Part shown: positions 1 to 5,435 of the stretch, in pieces
Position numbering within the stretch: position 1 is the first letter of the stretch
Layout of the letters: every line of letters starts with the position of its first letter
Assembly: GCA_017429465.1 (NCBI GenBank)
Contig: JAFROU010000048.1
Location: 1 to 9,425, forward strand
DNA length: 9,425 nucleotides
Source of the DNA: Candidatus Saccharimonadota bacterium
GTDB taxonomy: Bacteria > Patescibacteria > Saccharimonadia > Saccharimonadales > Nanosyncoccaceae
Direction: 5' to 3'
Notes under the pieces: model-generated
Told to the model about the DNA's origin: nothing
Database searches by the model: none
The model's input: only the letters and a program-made list of their open reading frames with translations
Made by a program: the position numbers and the translations under genes

Positions 1-393
1 CGTGGCACCAATTAAAATAATCAAACCAGATTCTACGTGTGGCAAGAAAGCGTCTTGCTGTGCCTTATTGAAGCGATGAATTTCATCCACGAATAACACG
101 GTACGAGTTTTTAAATTCCAGTTAGTGCGCGCACGCTCCACTACAGTTTCGATATCCTTTTTGCCAGAAGTGACAGCCGAGATTTCGATAAAGTCCGCTT
201 TGTATTCTTTTGCTAAGATCCTGGCCAGCGTAGTTTTGCCAGTTCCAGGAGGCCCCCAAAAAATTAGATTAACTGGTTCACCTTTTTTTACAATCTCAGT
301 TAAGATTTTGCCATCGCCAATAATATCGTCTTGCCCAACAACGTCATCCAAAGTTTGCGGACGCATACGTTCCGCTAACGGTATTCGATTCAT
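1..393 (-). CDS. rarA: Replication-associated recombination protein A, AAA+ ATPase, N-terminal part (truncated by window edge)
   Basis: The first 131 residues are present and the gene continues beyond the left edge. RarA/MgsA (Mgs1/WRNIP1 family) is a clamp-loader-like AAA+ ATPase that acts at stalled replication forks. Visible signatures are the N-terminal PLAERMRPQTLDDVVGQ block (residues 5-21), Walker A GPPGTGKTT (47-55), and Walker B FVDEIHRFNKAQQDAFLP (101-118), whose HRFNKAQQD continuation is diagnostic of RarA rather than RuvB or DnaX. The ATG at 393-391 lies exactly 6 nt downstream of a minus-strand TATAAT (405-400) with no leader or Shine-Dalgarno, so the mRNA is probably leaderless. 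It is transcribed divergently from the DUF1653 gene through a shared 20-bp palindrome. Identification is by motif recognition and is secure; the C-terminal oligomerisation domain lies outside the window. Confidence 0.95.
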   Translation of the reverse strand, partial: MNRIPLAERMRPQTLDDVVGQDDIIGDGKILTEIVKKGEPVNLIFWGPPGTGKTTLARILAKEYKADFIEISAVTSGKKDIETVVERARTNWNLKTRTVLFVDEIHRFNKAQQDAFLPHVESGLIILIGAT

Positions 394-410
394 GGTATAA
401 TTATACCATG
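391..410. promoter_or_regulatory. Perfect 20-bp palindromic bidirectional promoter with both start codons embedded
   Basis: The sequence CATGGTATAATTATACCATG is its own reverse complement. Each strand carries an extended -10 (TGG then TATAAT; plus-strand hexamer 396-401, minus-strand hexamer 405-400). The outermost three bases on each side are the ATG starts of rarA (393-391) and the DUF1653 gene (408-410). The 6-nt gap between each -10 and its ATG places the predicted transcription start on the A of the ATG. Two polymerases could not occupy the site together, so the two directions should compete. Confidence 0.75.
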
Positions 411-641
411 TCTAGAGAAATAATCATCGGTCAGACCTACAAGCACTTCAAGAACAAACTCTATGTTGTGCTTGATATCGTTAACGATTCTGAGTCCAAG
501 GAAAAGGTTGTGATTTACCAAGCGATCTATGGCGCACACGAAAGATGGGCCAGGCCATTGAAAATGTTTGCTAGCGAAGTGGACCACAAAAAGTATCCAG
601 ATGTTAAACAAAAATGGCGTTTTGAGGAAATTGAATTATGA
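408..641 (+). CDS. DUF1653 domain protein (77 aa)
   Basis: This small, single-domain soluble protein matches the DUF1653 pattern: GQTYKHFKNKLYVVLDIV at residues 8-25, then VVIYQAIYG (34-42), WARPLKMFASEV (47-58) and a C-terminal WRFEE. Family members are usually 70-90 aa, so it appears complete. The biochemical role of the family is not established. The ATG at 408 is set by the palindromic promoter, with a -10 ending 6 nt upstream and no Shine-Dalgarno, implying a leaderless message. Its TGA stop (639-641) overlaps the ATG of the DUF167 gene as ATGA, so the two are probably co-transcribed and translationally coupled. Confidence 0.85.
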   Translation: MSREIIIGQTYKHFKNKLYVVLDIVNDSESKEKVVIYQAIYGAHERWARPLKMFASEVDHKKYPDVKQKWRFEEIEL

Positions 642-856
642 TATATATGGTCATTGTTAAACCAGGTTCAAAAAAAGGACCACTAGTGGAAGAGGATCGC
701 GAAAAGCTCACCGTTTATCTGCGCGAAAAACCTCACGATGGCGAAGCGAACGCTGCGCTAATTAAAATTCTTGCCAAATATTTTGGTGTATCAAAATCTC
801 AAGTTGAAATTAAAACTGGCGGTAAATCACGCACTAAAATTGTTGAAATTATTTAG
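638..856 (+). CDS. DUF167 / YggU family protein (72 aa)
   Basis: The protein reads as a DUF167 (YggU) fold. It has an N-terminal strand with VKPGSKK (residues 7-13), VYLREKPHDGEANAALIKILAKYF (26-49, where the family shows xPxdGkANxaLixxLa), then VSKSQVEIKTGGKSRTKIVEI (51-71, equivalent to the family's xixxGxxsRxKxv). The length fits this small family. The molecular function is unknown. The start overlaps the preceding DUF1653 stop (ATGA), and the 3' end overlaps the convergent metallophosphoesterase by 8 bp (849-856). No Shine-Dalgarno is seen, consistent with translational coupling to the upstream gene. ATG at 647 is a possible alternative start, but the coupled ATG at 638 is preferred. Confidence 0.85.
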   Translation: MIYMVIVKPGSKKGPLVEEDREKLTVYLREKPHDGEANAALIKILAKYFGVSKSQVEIKTGGKSRTKIVEII

Positions 857-1844
857 TCTTTTTTCCAGTAATTATTATTTCAGTCACACTTGGCCTACCA
901 GCAATAAGGGGCATAATAGGGTATTTATTAATACCTTTAGAAGTTATTTGCACGCACTGTTTTTTATGCTCACCAGTTAAATCAAATTCAATATATTCTT
1001 TTGAACTTGGTAGATACATACGATCAATTTTGCCGGCACCCACATAGCGACCACCACGACAAAGACCAGTCACAAAACCCGTTTTAGGATCTACCCAAAC
1101 ACCCTTATCCATAACGCGAATGAGGTAGTTTTTAAAATGGCTAGTACTTTTTAGATTATTATATTTCTTTCTAAACCACTCAGTATTACCAACAAAGAGA
1201 GTACCATTATGCAGATGCCCGCTTAAAATTACGTCGTTATTTTTATAAAAATCTGGAATTAATCTAACCGCAGTTTTATTACAAAGTGAATGTGGTGAAT
1301 GTGTTAAAGTAATATTCACTTCATTCGGTTTATATTTCAAATTAGCTTTACGAAAATCTTCCATGGTGATTTTGTAAGAGCGCTTGCCATGTTTTAAAAG
1401 ATCATACGAAGCATGACGCGGAGAAAAGCCAATAATGTTTACGTCGCCAATCTTTATTTGTTTATTATCGAGTAGATACACGTTAGGGATCTTGTCATAG
1501 GCTTGATAAAGTTTCTCTGTCTTTTTGCTCGTCATGATTAAATCATGATTGCCGCGAACCATCACTACCGGCGCGTGTTTAGCTAACTCCGTAATCAAGG
1601 TATGTAAATTTTTCTTGACACGAGGATTGGCATAGCACTGAGCATTGTTGACAAAATCTCCGGTTAACGCAATCACATCGATGTCTTTGATTCTCGATAG
1701 CGATTTTAACAAATTGTAGAAATTTAAAACGCCTGGCACCAAAATACTTTCTCCGGCATGAAGATCAGAACAAACCAATACCTTAAAATCTTTTTTTAAT
1801 GGCTTGTCAGTTTTAATCTTAAATTTATCAATTACTAGGCGCAT
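849..1844 (-). CDS. Calcineurin-like metallophosphoesterase (331 aa)
   Basis: All five metallophosphoesterase metal-site blocks appear in order: SDLH (D27, H29), GD (G62-D63), GNHD (98-101), TH (181-182) and GHLH (H210, H212). This predicts a two-metal phosphohydrolase core over residues 20-215. The roughly 115 residues after GHLHNG have no domain I recognise and may shape the substrate site. There is no signal peptide or membrane segment, so it is probably cytosolic. The substrate cannot be read from sequence; phosphodiesterase or phosphomonoesterase activity are both possible. The ATG at 1844 lies 12 nt after an extended -10, giving a leader of only about 6 nt. The 3' end overlaps the DUF167 gene. 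Arginine codons are mixed, with CGN common, unlike the island to its right. Confidence 0.85.
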   Translation of the reverse strand: MRLVIDKFKIKTDKPLKKDFKVLVCSDLHAGESILVPGVLNFYNLLKSLSRIKDIDVIALTGDFVNNAQCYANPRVKKNLHTLITELAKHAPVVMVRGNHDLIMTSKKTEKLYQAYDKIPNVYLLDNKQIKIGDVNIIGFSPRHASYDLLKHGKRSYKITMEDFRKANLKYKPNEVNITLTHSPHSLCNKTAVRLIPDFYKNNDVILSGHLHNGTLFVGNTEWFRKKYNNLKSTSHFKNYLIRVMDKGVWVDPKTGFVTGLCRGGRYVGAGKIDRMYLPSSKEYIEFDLTGEHKKQCVQITSKGINKYPIMPLIAGRPSVTEIIITGKKTK

Positions 1845-1856
1845 AAAACTTTACTG

Positions 1857-1865
1857 ATTATATCA
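1857..1865 (-). promoter_or_regulatory. Extended -10 promoter of the metallophosphoesterase
   Basis: On the minus strand TGA precedes TATAAT (hexamer 1862-1857), forming an extended -10. The start codon follows after 12 nt, so the leader is about 5-6 nt and lacks a Shine-Dalgarno. No convincing -35 was found. Confidence 0.6.
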
Positions 1866-1911
1866 TTAAAACTATAAAATGAGCAGGCTGTAGATTTTTT
1901 TGTTTTTCAAA

Positions 1912-2487
1912 TTATCTGTTCAATAGTATTACTGAACGACGAGACTCTTCTAGTAATGAATAATCCTTATGGGACTCATCAAACAATCTATCAATTTTTA
2001 CTAACCTATTATGGGTGAATTCTTCGTGAAATACCATAGCAATGTCTTCATCGCCCACGTAGTAGTCCTTATCAAGATAATAAGGATCAAAAATATACGC
2101 AAAGTAGTCATCAATTTTTGTGATTATGACATAGTGTTCAGATTCTTGCCAACAACGGGCTATCGCAACTCCATTTTTATCTAATATCTCCTTAATATTA
2201 TCTATGGTTACATCCTTGCCCTTGAGCACCTTGCAGCTAATATCAAAATCACTATTTTTATTTGCATATTCAACGAACCAATCAGATAGCAATTCTGTGT
2301 GTTTTTTTGATGTTCCACCTTCACCCGTTATTCCTTCTGGACCTTTTACGTCTAAAGTAAATCTATATATTTGTTTCAATAGTTCTACTGGGAAATCTTC
2401 TCTATCATATAAATATGCTAAAGCATTAATAAAAGATGTCGTCCCGCAATCGTATTCTGTATTTTGGTATCTTAATGGCACTTTCAT
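1912..2487 (-). CDS. C39-like papain-fold cysteine protease (191 aa), no signal peptide or transporter
   Basis: The N-terminus RYQNTEYDCGTTSFINAL (residues 6-23) resembles the catalytic cysteine block of peptidase C39/C39-like proteins, with C14 as nucleophile and Q8 placed for the oxyanion hole. H118 in EHYVIITKID and D134 in IFDPYY complete a Cys-His-Asp triad in the expected order. C39 enzymes are usually fused to ABC exporters and cleave double-glycine leaders. Here there is no ABC domain, membrane segment or secretion signal, so it is a free, probably cytosolic, protease-like protein with unknown substrate. ATG at 2487 follows an extended -10 by 10 nt, giving a leader of about 3-4 nt. 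It lies just outside the leftmost array repeat. Arg codons include several AGA/AGG, so it may belong to the same accessory island. Confidence 0.75.
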   Translation of the reverse strand: MKVPLRYQNTEYDCGTTSFINALAYLYDREDFPVELLKQIYRFTLDVKGPEGITGEGGTSKKHTELLSDWFVEYANKNSDFDISCKVLKGKDVTIDNIKEILDKNGVAIARCWQESEHYVIITKIDDYFAYIFDPYYLDKDYYVGDEDIAMVFHEEFTHNRLVKIDRLFDESHKDYSLLEESRRSVILLNR

Positions 2488-2497
2488 AACAATTATT

Positions 2498-2506
2498 ATT
2501 ATATCA
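2498..2506 (-). promoter_or_regulatory. Extended -10 promoter of the C39-like gene
   Basis: The minus strand reads TGA then TATAAT (hexamer 2503-2498), 10 nt before the ATG at 2487. It is the same TGATATAAT pattern as the metallophosphoesterase and tRNA-Phe promoters. No clear -35 or Shine-Dalgarno is present. Confidence 0.6.
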
Positions 2507-2545
2507 TTTAAACCAGAACGTCGTAGTACTATAGATATTTGTCAC

Positions 2546-2580
2546 AAAAAATCGGCCAAAATGCCGACTCATATAAAATC
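2546..2580 (-). terminator. Array repeat copy 1: tRNA-type terminator hairpin, diverged
   Basis: The stem TCGGC (2552-2556)/GCCGA (2563-2567) is extended on the minus strand by a G:T and an A:T pair and followed by six minus-strand T (2551-2546). The register is identical to the copies at 4456-4490 and 5401-5435 (offsets 1910 and 2855 bp, with TGGTGG following in each). The loop is CAAAAT here but CATTTT in the others, so the stem is kept while the loop has changed. Confidence 0.7.
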
Positions 2581-2618
2581 TGGTGGGGCAGAATTGTTCA
2601 TGCATTAACAATCTATAA
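2581..2618. repeat. 38-bp direct repeat, copy 1 (candidate recombination site)
   Basis: This is identical over 38 bp to 4491-4528. It opens with TGGTGGGGCA, so its first six bases match the complement of the tRNA-Phe 3' CCACCA. It contains an imperfect inverted repeat AGAATTGTT ... AACAATCT around a spacer containing the palindrome ATGCAT. This is the layout of a tyrosine-recombinase core site. Identity to copy 2 ends sharply at 2618. Confidence 0.85.
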
Positions 2619-2640
2619 AAATACAAACAGAGAGTGCTAC

Positions 2641-2668
2641 TTGAATATTATTAAAAATATGGGATAAT
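2641..2668 (+). promoter_or_regulatory. Promoter of the zinc-ribbon nuclease gene
   Basis: TTGAAT (2641-2646) and GATAAT (2663-2668) are separated by 16 bp. The -10 ends 6 nt before the ATG at 2675, the same leaderless spacing as rarA, DUF1653 and hisS, so the unit carries its own host-style promoter. Confidence 0.65.
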
Positions 2669-2674
2669 ATTAAT

Positions 2675-4315
2675 ATGAGAAAATGTACGCCCAGGTCTAA
2701 TTTAGTTGGGCAAAGAGCGGGTACGCTCGTTGCTAAGGAATATATAGGAAATAGCCAATGGCGATGCATTTGTGATGTGTGTGGAAATGAGGTAATTATA
2801 ACTACGGACTGGTTTCATAAACTAGACAGGCTCGGAATGAATGGCTGTAAACATCAATTGCCAGTCAATATCGGAGAAGTGTACGGTTTTCTTACCGTCA
2901 TTAAGCGTGCAGATGATTATGTTAAGCCGAAAACTGGTCGGCATGAAAAACAATGGCTTTGCCGATGCGTATGCGGACGAGAAAAAGTTATTTTGCAATC
3001 GAATCTAAAAGCCAATAAAAGCATGACTTGTGGTTTATGTAGTACTCGGGTCTCTATTCCAGAAAAAGCAATTCTATTTTACCTAAAGAAAATATTTGAT
3101 GATGTTAAGGAAAACTATAGGCCAGATTTTTTGGACGGCAAAGAAATAGATATCTTTATTCCAGAAATAAAACTAGGAATTGAGTATGATGGGGGACGAT
3201 GGCATTCAGAAGTGGCCAAAGATATCGAAAAAGATAGAAAATGCAAAGAGAATAACGTACGAATAATCAGAATTCGAGAGCCAGATTGCCCGCTTCTTGA
3301 TGGCTCGATTATTACCCCCAAGGCTATCATGAACGGGAACCATATGACTGAGCCAATTAAGCAGCTCTTAGGGATTATCGAGAACGATTATCATATCAAA
3401 ACAAGTATTGATGTGAATTGCTGTAGGGACAACGCAGAAATCTGTAAGTTCCTCGTAGATGGCACGGATAGTAAATCTTTAGCCGAGTTATACCCCGACA
3501 TTGCAAAAGAATGGGACTATGAGAAAAACTATCCGCTAACTCCGGATAGAGTGGCCGCTCATGCAGGCAAGAAAGCCTATTGGATTTGCCCTAAAGGGCA
3601 TAGTTATCCAGCAGAAATTGCGTCGAGAACGGGTAAACGGCCGTCTGGGTGCCCGTTTTGCGCAGATTTTGGGCCAGGCCTTTTAAAAAATGGGGAATAT
3701 ATTGGCGAGCATTCCCTTGCAAAAGAGCGGCCAGATATAGCTGCGGAATTTATGGAAGAAAAGAATGGTATCTCAGCTGATAAAGTAGCGGTATCAAGTA
3801 ATAAGCCAATGTGGTTTAAGTGTTTAAAATGCGGACATGAATGGCCGTCAAAGGTAAATAATAGAACTTCATCGAATAATCAAGGTTGCCCAAAATGCGC
3901 AAGAGAAAAACAAGTAATGACTCGCCTAAAAAATGACGTCGCTAGCAAAGGAAGTCTATTTGAAAAGTATCCTGACATATGTAAGTATTGGGATGCAAAA
4001 TCAAATGCATTAACTCCTAAGGATGTTCATCCTGGATGTAAAATGTCTGTCAACTGGAAGTGTCCTAAATGTGGCTATACTTGGGAGTCAAAGGTTTATA
4101 GAATGGTTAGGTCAAAGCGGAAGGGTTGTCCTAAGTGCACACGTAGAATAGCACCAAACGCTCGTGCTGTTGTCAATATTGATACCGGGGAGGTGTTTAG
4201 TAGCATAGATAGTGCCGCCAAGTCGTGCAATCTAGCGTGTGGTGAAAGAATAGGAAAAGTTTGTAAAGGTCGAGCAGATACTGCTGGTGGGTATCATTGG
4301 AAATACAAGGATTAG
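2675..4315 (+). CDS. Multidomain zinc-ribbon endonuclease: PD-(D/E)XK-like core, three DUF4379-type zinc ribbons, NUMOD1-like C-terminus (546 aa)
   Basis: Domains in order: two N-terminal zinc modules of the phage/HNH-associated type (C31, C33, C36, C58; and C96, C98, C100, C119, C122), each opening with GxxxGxLTV-like strands. Then a DUF559/Vsr-like nuclease core (about 128-205) with E130, D159 in KEIDIF, E170 in LGIEYDGGRWH and a later IRIREPD strand. Then three treble-clef repeats of DUF4379 type (about 269-329, 348-408, 428-488), each with LYPDIAxxWD-type lead-in and CxxC...GCPxC; the first has CPKGH in place of the first CxxC. The C-terminus (496-544) resembles NUMOD1, ending GGYHWKY. 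NUMOD and DUF4379-type ribbons are DNA-binding modules of homing and mobile endonucleases, so site-specific DNA cleavage is likely, in defence or in mobility of the unit. Target and cleavage activity are not inferable. Leaderless start at 2675. Rich in AGA/AGG/CGA codons. Confidence 0.75.
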   Translation: MRKCTPRSNLVGQRAGTLVAKEYIGNSQWRCICDVCGNEVIITTDWFHKLDRLGMNGCKHQLPVNIGEVYGFLTVIKRADDYVKPKTGRHEKQWLCRCVCGREKVILQSNLKANKSMTCGLCSTRVSIPEKAILFYLKKIFDDVKENYRPDFLDGKEIDIFIPEIKLGIEYDGGRWHSEVAKDIEKDRKCKENNVRIIRIREPDCPLLDGSIITPKAIMNGNHMTEPIKQLLGIIENDYHIKTSIDVNCCRDNAEICKFLVDGTDSKSLAELYPDIAKEWDYEKNYPLTPDRVAAHAGKKAYWICPKGHSYPAEIASRTGKRPSGCPFCADFGPGLLKNGEYIGEHSLAKERPDIAAEFMEEKNGISADKVAVSSNKPMWFKCLKCGHEWPSKVNNRTSSNNQGCPKCAREKQVMTRLKNDVASKGSLFEKYPDICKYWDAKSNALTPKDVHPGCKMSVNWKCPKCGYTWESKVYRMVRSKRKGCPKCTRRIAPNARAVVNIDTGEVFSSIDSAAKSCNLACGERIGKVCKGRADTAGGYHWKYKD

Positions 4316-4325
4316 TTTTTAGGAA

Positions 4326-4490
4326 CCTGATTGTTTAGGGTATTAACAGACATTTTTATAGGGGTAAAAACCGCATTTTCGGCATATTTTTTGCTGCAAA
4401 AATGCTCCAAAATTGCATACTATTGCTGCAGGGTACTTAACAAGGATTTACTACTAAAAAATCGGCCATTTTGCCGATTTAAATACGGTT
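4326..4490. repeat. 165-bp cassette 3' block, copy A
   Basis: It aligns with 5271-5435 at a constant end-to-end offset of 945 bp. The first 25 bp are identical (4326-4350 = 5271-5295). A 40-bp block is identical (4446-4485 = 5391-5430), as is GGTACTTAACA (4432-4442 = 5377-5387). The middle is diverged, with compensating small indels. Inside, GGGTATTAACAG (4338-4349) and GGTACTTAACA (4432-4442) form a degenerate direct repeat resembling arm-type binding sites. The plus-strand terminator of copy B is degraded here. ORFs of 60-70 codons across the block are incidental. Confidence 0.85.
4454..4480 (-). terminator. tRNA-type terminator hairpin, middle copy
   Basis: A perfect 8-bp stem AAATCGGC (4459-4466)/GCCGATTT (4473-4480) with loop CATTTT is followed on the minus strand by a T-run over 4461-4456. 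It is identical to the tRNA-Phe terminator but has no tRNA upstream of it, so it appears to be a displaced copy. Minus-strand transcripts entering unit A would stop here. Confidence 0.75.
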
Positions 4491-4528
4491 TGGTGGGGCA
4501 GAATTGTTCATGCATTAACAATCTATAA
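4491..4528. repeat. 38-bp direct repeat, copy 2 (candidate recombination site)
   Basis: This is an exact copy of 2581-2618. It sits where the tRNA-Phe body sits in the third copy of the array: hairpin, 10-bp spacer, TGGTGG, then GGCAGAATTG here against CTCCGACTGG in the tRNA. Sequence identity with the tRNA stops at TGGTGG. After position 4528 the two copies diverge completely into the private promoters of the two units. Confidence 0.85.
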
Positions 4529-4538
4529 GGAAGACAAT

Positions 4539-4568
4539 TGGAAAAAAGTTGAATCGTGTTACTATAAA
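4539..4568 (+). promoter_or_regulatory. Probable promoter of the surface-protein gene
   Basis: TTGGAA (4539-4544) and TATAAA (4563-4568) are spaced 18 bp. The predicted start is near 4575, giving a leader of about 22 nt that contains the Shine-Dalgarno GAAAGGA (4584-4590). TTGAAT at 4549 and TATTAT at 4577 are alternative elements but are badly spaced. Confidence 0.45.
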
Positions 4569-4596
4569 AACATAAGTATTATAGAAAGGAATCTTA

Positions 4597-5226
4597 ATGG
4601 AACAGAATACTAATACCGGAATACCGGTGGCGCCAGTAGTAGAAAATAAACAAAAAGGCGGAAATGGGCTAAAAATTGCTACTGTGGTTGCATGCGTTAT
4701 GGCAGTTTGTGGAATTGGATTTGGTGTTTATGGTATGATGCGGGGTTCCGATAAAGATAATCAAATTTCCGAACTAAAAACCCAGGTCAATAATCTAAAT
4801 AACAAGATTTCTGTGTCAGAAAATGGTAATACTAATAATGGAAGTACGATTAACGGATCAGGAGATGATTCAACGACCGCTGTAAATAATAGTTCGGAAG
4901 ACTACATTTTCGTTGGAGTATGGAATTTTAAAATTAAAAAACCCGAAAACTGGAGAGACTTAGTTCAAAAATATGTTTATTATAACGACTATCCTCAGGC
5001 AGTGGACACCTTTGAGATAATAGAAAATGAAAGCGTAGCAACTTCGCATGCGATGATTTCTCCAGGGAATGGTAACTGTAAAGATGATGAATGGACTGAC
5101 TGTATTGAAGTAAAGCTAGGTAATGGGTCCACACTGGACGTAAGAGTACCAAAAACAGATTCTGGTTCGGTTTCAAAAAACTTCAGGAACTGGATTACCA
5201 ATTCGGACAACTATTCGCAAATATAG
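4597..5226 (+). CDS. Single-TM membrane-anchored surface protein with coiled coil (209 aa)
   Basis: A cytoplasmic N-terminus of about 24 residues, polar and ending in lysines and glycines, is followed by one hydrophobic segment (25-47). Next comes a short heptad-like coiled coil (about 55-73, ISELKTQVNNLNNKIS), an Asn/Ser/Gly/Thr-rich linker (74-100) and an extracytoplasmic domain (101-209). The domain contains two cysteines (C161, C169), which could form a disulfide made by the DsbA-like protein encoded nearby. The domain is unrecognised. This architecture suits a cell-surface protein that contacts the host cell or environment, but that role is inference. GAAAGGA ends 6 nt before ATG 4597. 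It is the only gene in cassette unit B and is followed by a strong terminator. Arg codons are AGA/AGG/CGG, unlike hisS. Confidence 0.7.
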   Translation: MEQNTNTGIPVAPVVENKQKGGNGLKIATVVACVMAVCGIGFGVYGMMRGSDKDNQISELKTQVNNLNNKISVSENGNTNNGSTINGSGDDSTTAVNNSSEDYIFVGVWNFKIKKPENWRDLVQKYVYYNDYPQAVDTFEIIENESVATSHAMISPGNGNCKDDEWTDCIEVKLGNGSTLDVRVPKTDSGSVSKNFRNWITNSDNYSQI

Positions 5227-5305
5227 CAAAAAGGAAAGCATCGTATATTAATTCTATAGTGCTTTTTAGACCTGATTGTTTAGGGTATTAACAGATGATT
5301 TTATA

Positions 5306-5337
5306 GGGGCAAAATAGCAACTTTTGCCCCATTTTTT
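5306..5337 (+). terminator. Intrinsic terminator of the surface-protein gene
   Basis: A perfect 9-bp stem GGGGCAAAA (5306-5314)/TTTTGCCCC (5322-5330) with a 7-nt loop is followed by ATTTTTT. It lies inside the 165-bp repeat. In the other copy (4361-4392) the same place has lost the GGGG/CCCC pairing. A weaker AAAGCA/TGCTTTTT hairpin (5235-5266) lies just upstream. Confidence 0.85.
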
Positions 5338-5400
5338 GTGCAAAATCGGTACAAAATTGCACCCTAGAACCTGCAAGGTACTTAACAGAAATTTACTACT

Positions 5401-5425
5401 AAAAAATCGGCCATTTTGCCGATTT
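5401..5425 (-). terminator. Intrinsic terminator of tRNA-Phe
   Basis: An 8-bp stem AAATCGGC (5404-5411)/GCCGATTT (5418-5425) with a 6-nt loop has six T on the minus strand (5406-5401). It begins 10 nt after the tRNA CCA. The plus-strand side lacks a T-run, so it is directional. Confidence 0.85.
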
Positions 5426-5435
5426 AAATATAATC

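Larger units (their letters stand above)
2581..4490. mobile_element. Candidate cassette unit A (1910 bp) carrying the zinc-ribbon nuclease
   Basis: The unit runs from the TGGTGG of the first 38-bp repeat to the base before the TGGTGG of the second. It contains one promoter, one gene (2675-4315) and a 3' block shared with unit B. It has no integrase or transposase. The nuclease gene's arginine codons differ strongly from hisS: 1 of its first 16 is CGT/CGC, against 10 of the first 12 in hisS. That is consistent with foreign origin. The mobility claim is inference from repeat structure. Confidence 0.45.
4491..5435. mobile_element. Candidate cassette unit B (945 bp) carrying the surface protein
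   Basis: The unit runs from the second 38-bp repeat to the base before the tRNA CCA complement. It has one promoter, one gene, a strong plus-strand terminator, and the hairpin that now terminates tRNA-Phe. Its length equals the offset of the 165-bp repeat exactly, as expected for a unit inserted precisely at a fixed point. No recombinase is encoded. Mobility is inferred. Confidence 0.45.
5271..5435. repeat. 165-bp cassette 3' block, copy B, adjoining tRNA-Phe
   Basis: This is the partner of 4326-4490. It carries GGGTATTAACAG (5283-5294), the plus-strand terminator, GGTACTTAACAG (5377-5388) and the tRNA terminator, and ends directly against the tRNA CCA complement (5436). Because the tRNA needs this terminator, the repeat's right end doubles as the 3' flank of a core gene. 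Confidence 0.85.

Noticed and set aside
4326..4528. attC sites of a classical integron
   Set aside because: RYYYAAC-like ACTTAAC (4435-4441) occurs, but there is no matching GTTRRRY partner giving the inverted attC fold. The motifs are direct repeats, and no IntI gene is visible.
4331..4528. 65-codon plus-strand ORF across the repeat block
   Set aside because: It starts inside the repeat, has no ribosome site, reads through hairpins, and is not preserved in the second copy of the repeat.
4491..4560. A second or truncated tRNA gene on the minus strand (CCACCA followed by a terminator)
   Set aside because: Only CCACCA and the downstream terminator match. The upstream bases cannot form a T-stem with a 7-nt loop, and no CTGCCCC partner exists at the distance needed for the acceptor stem.
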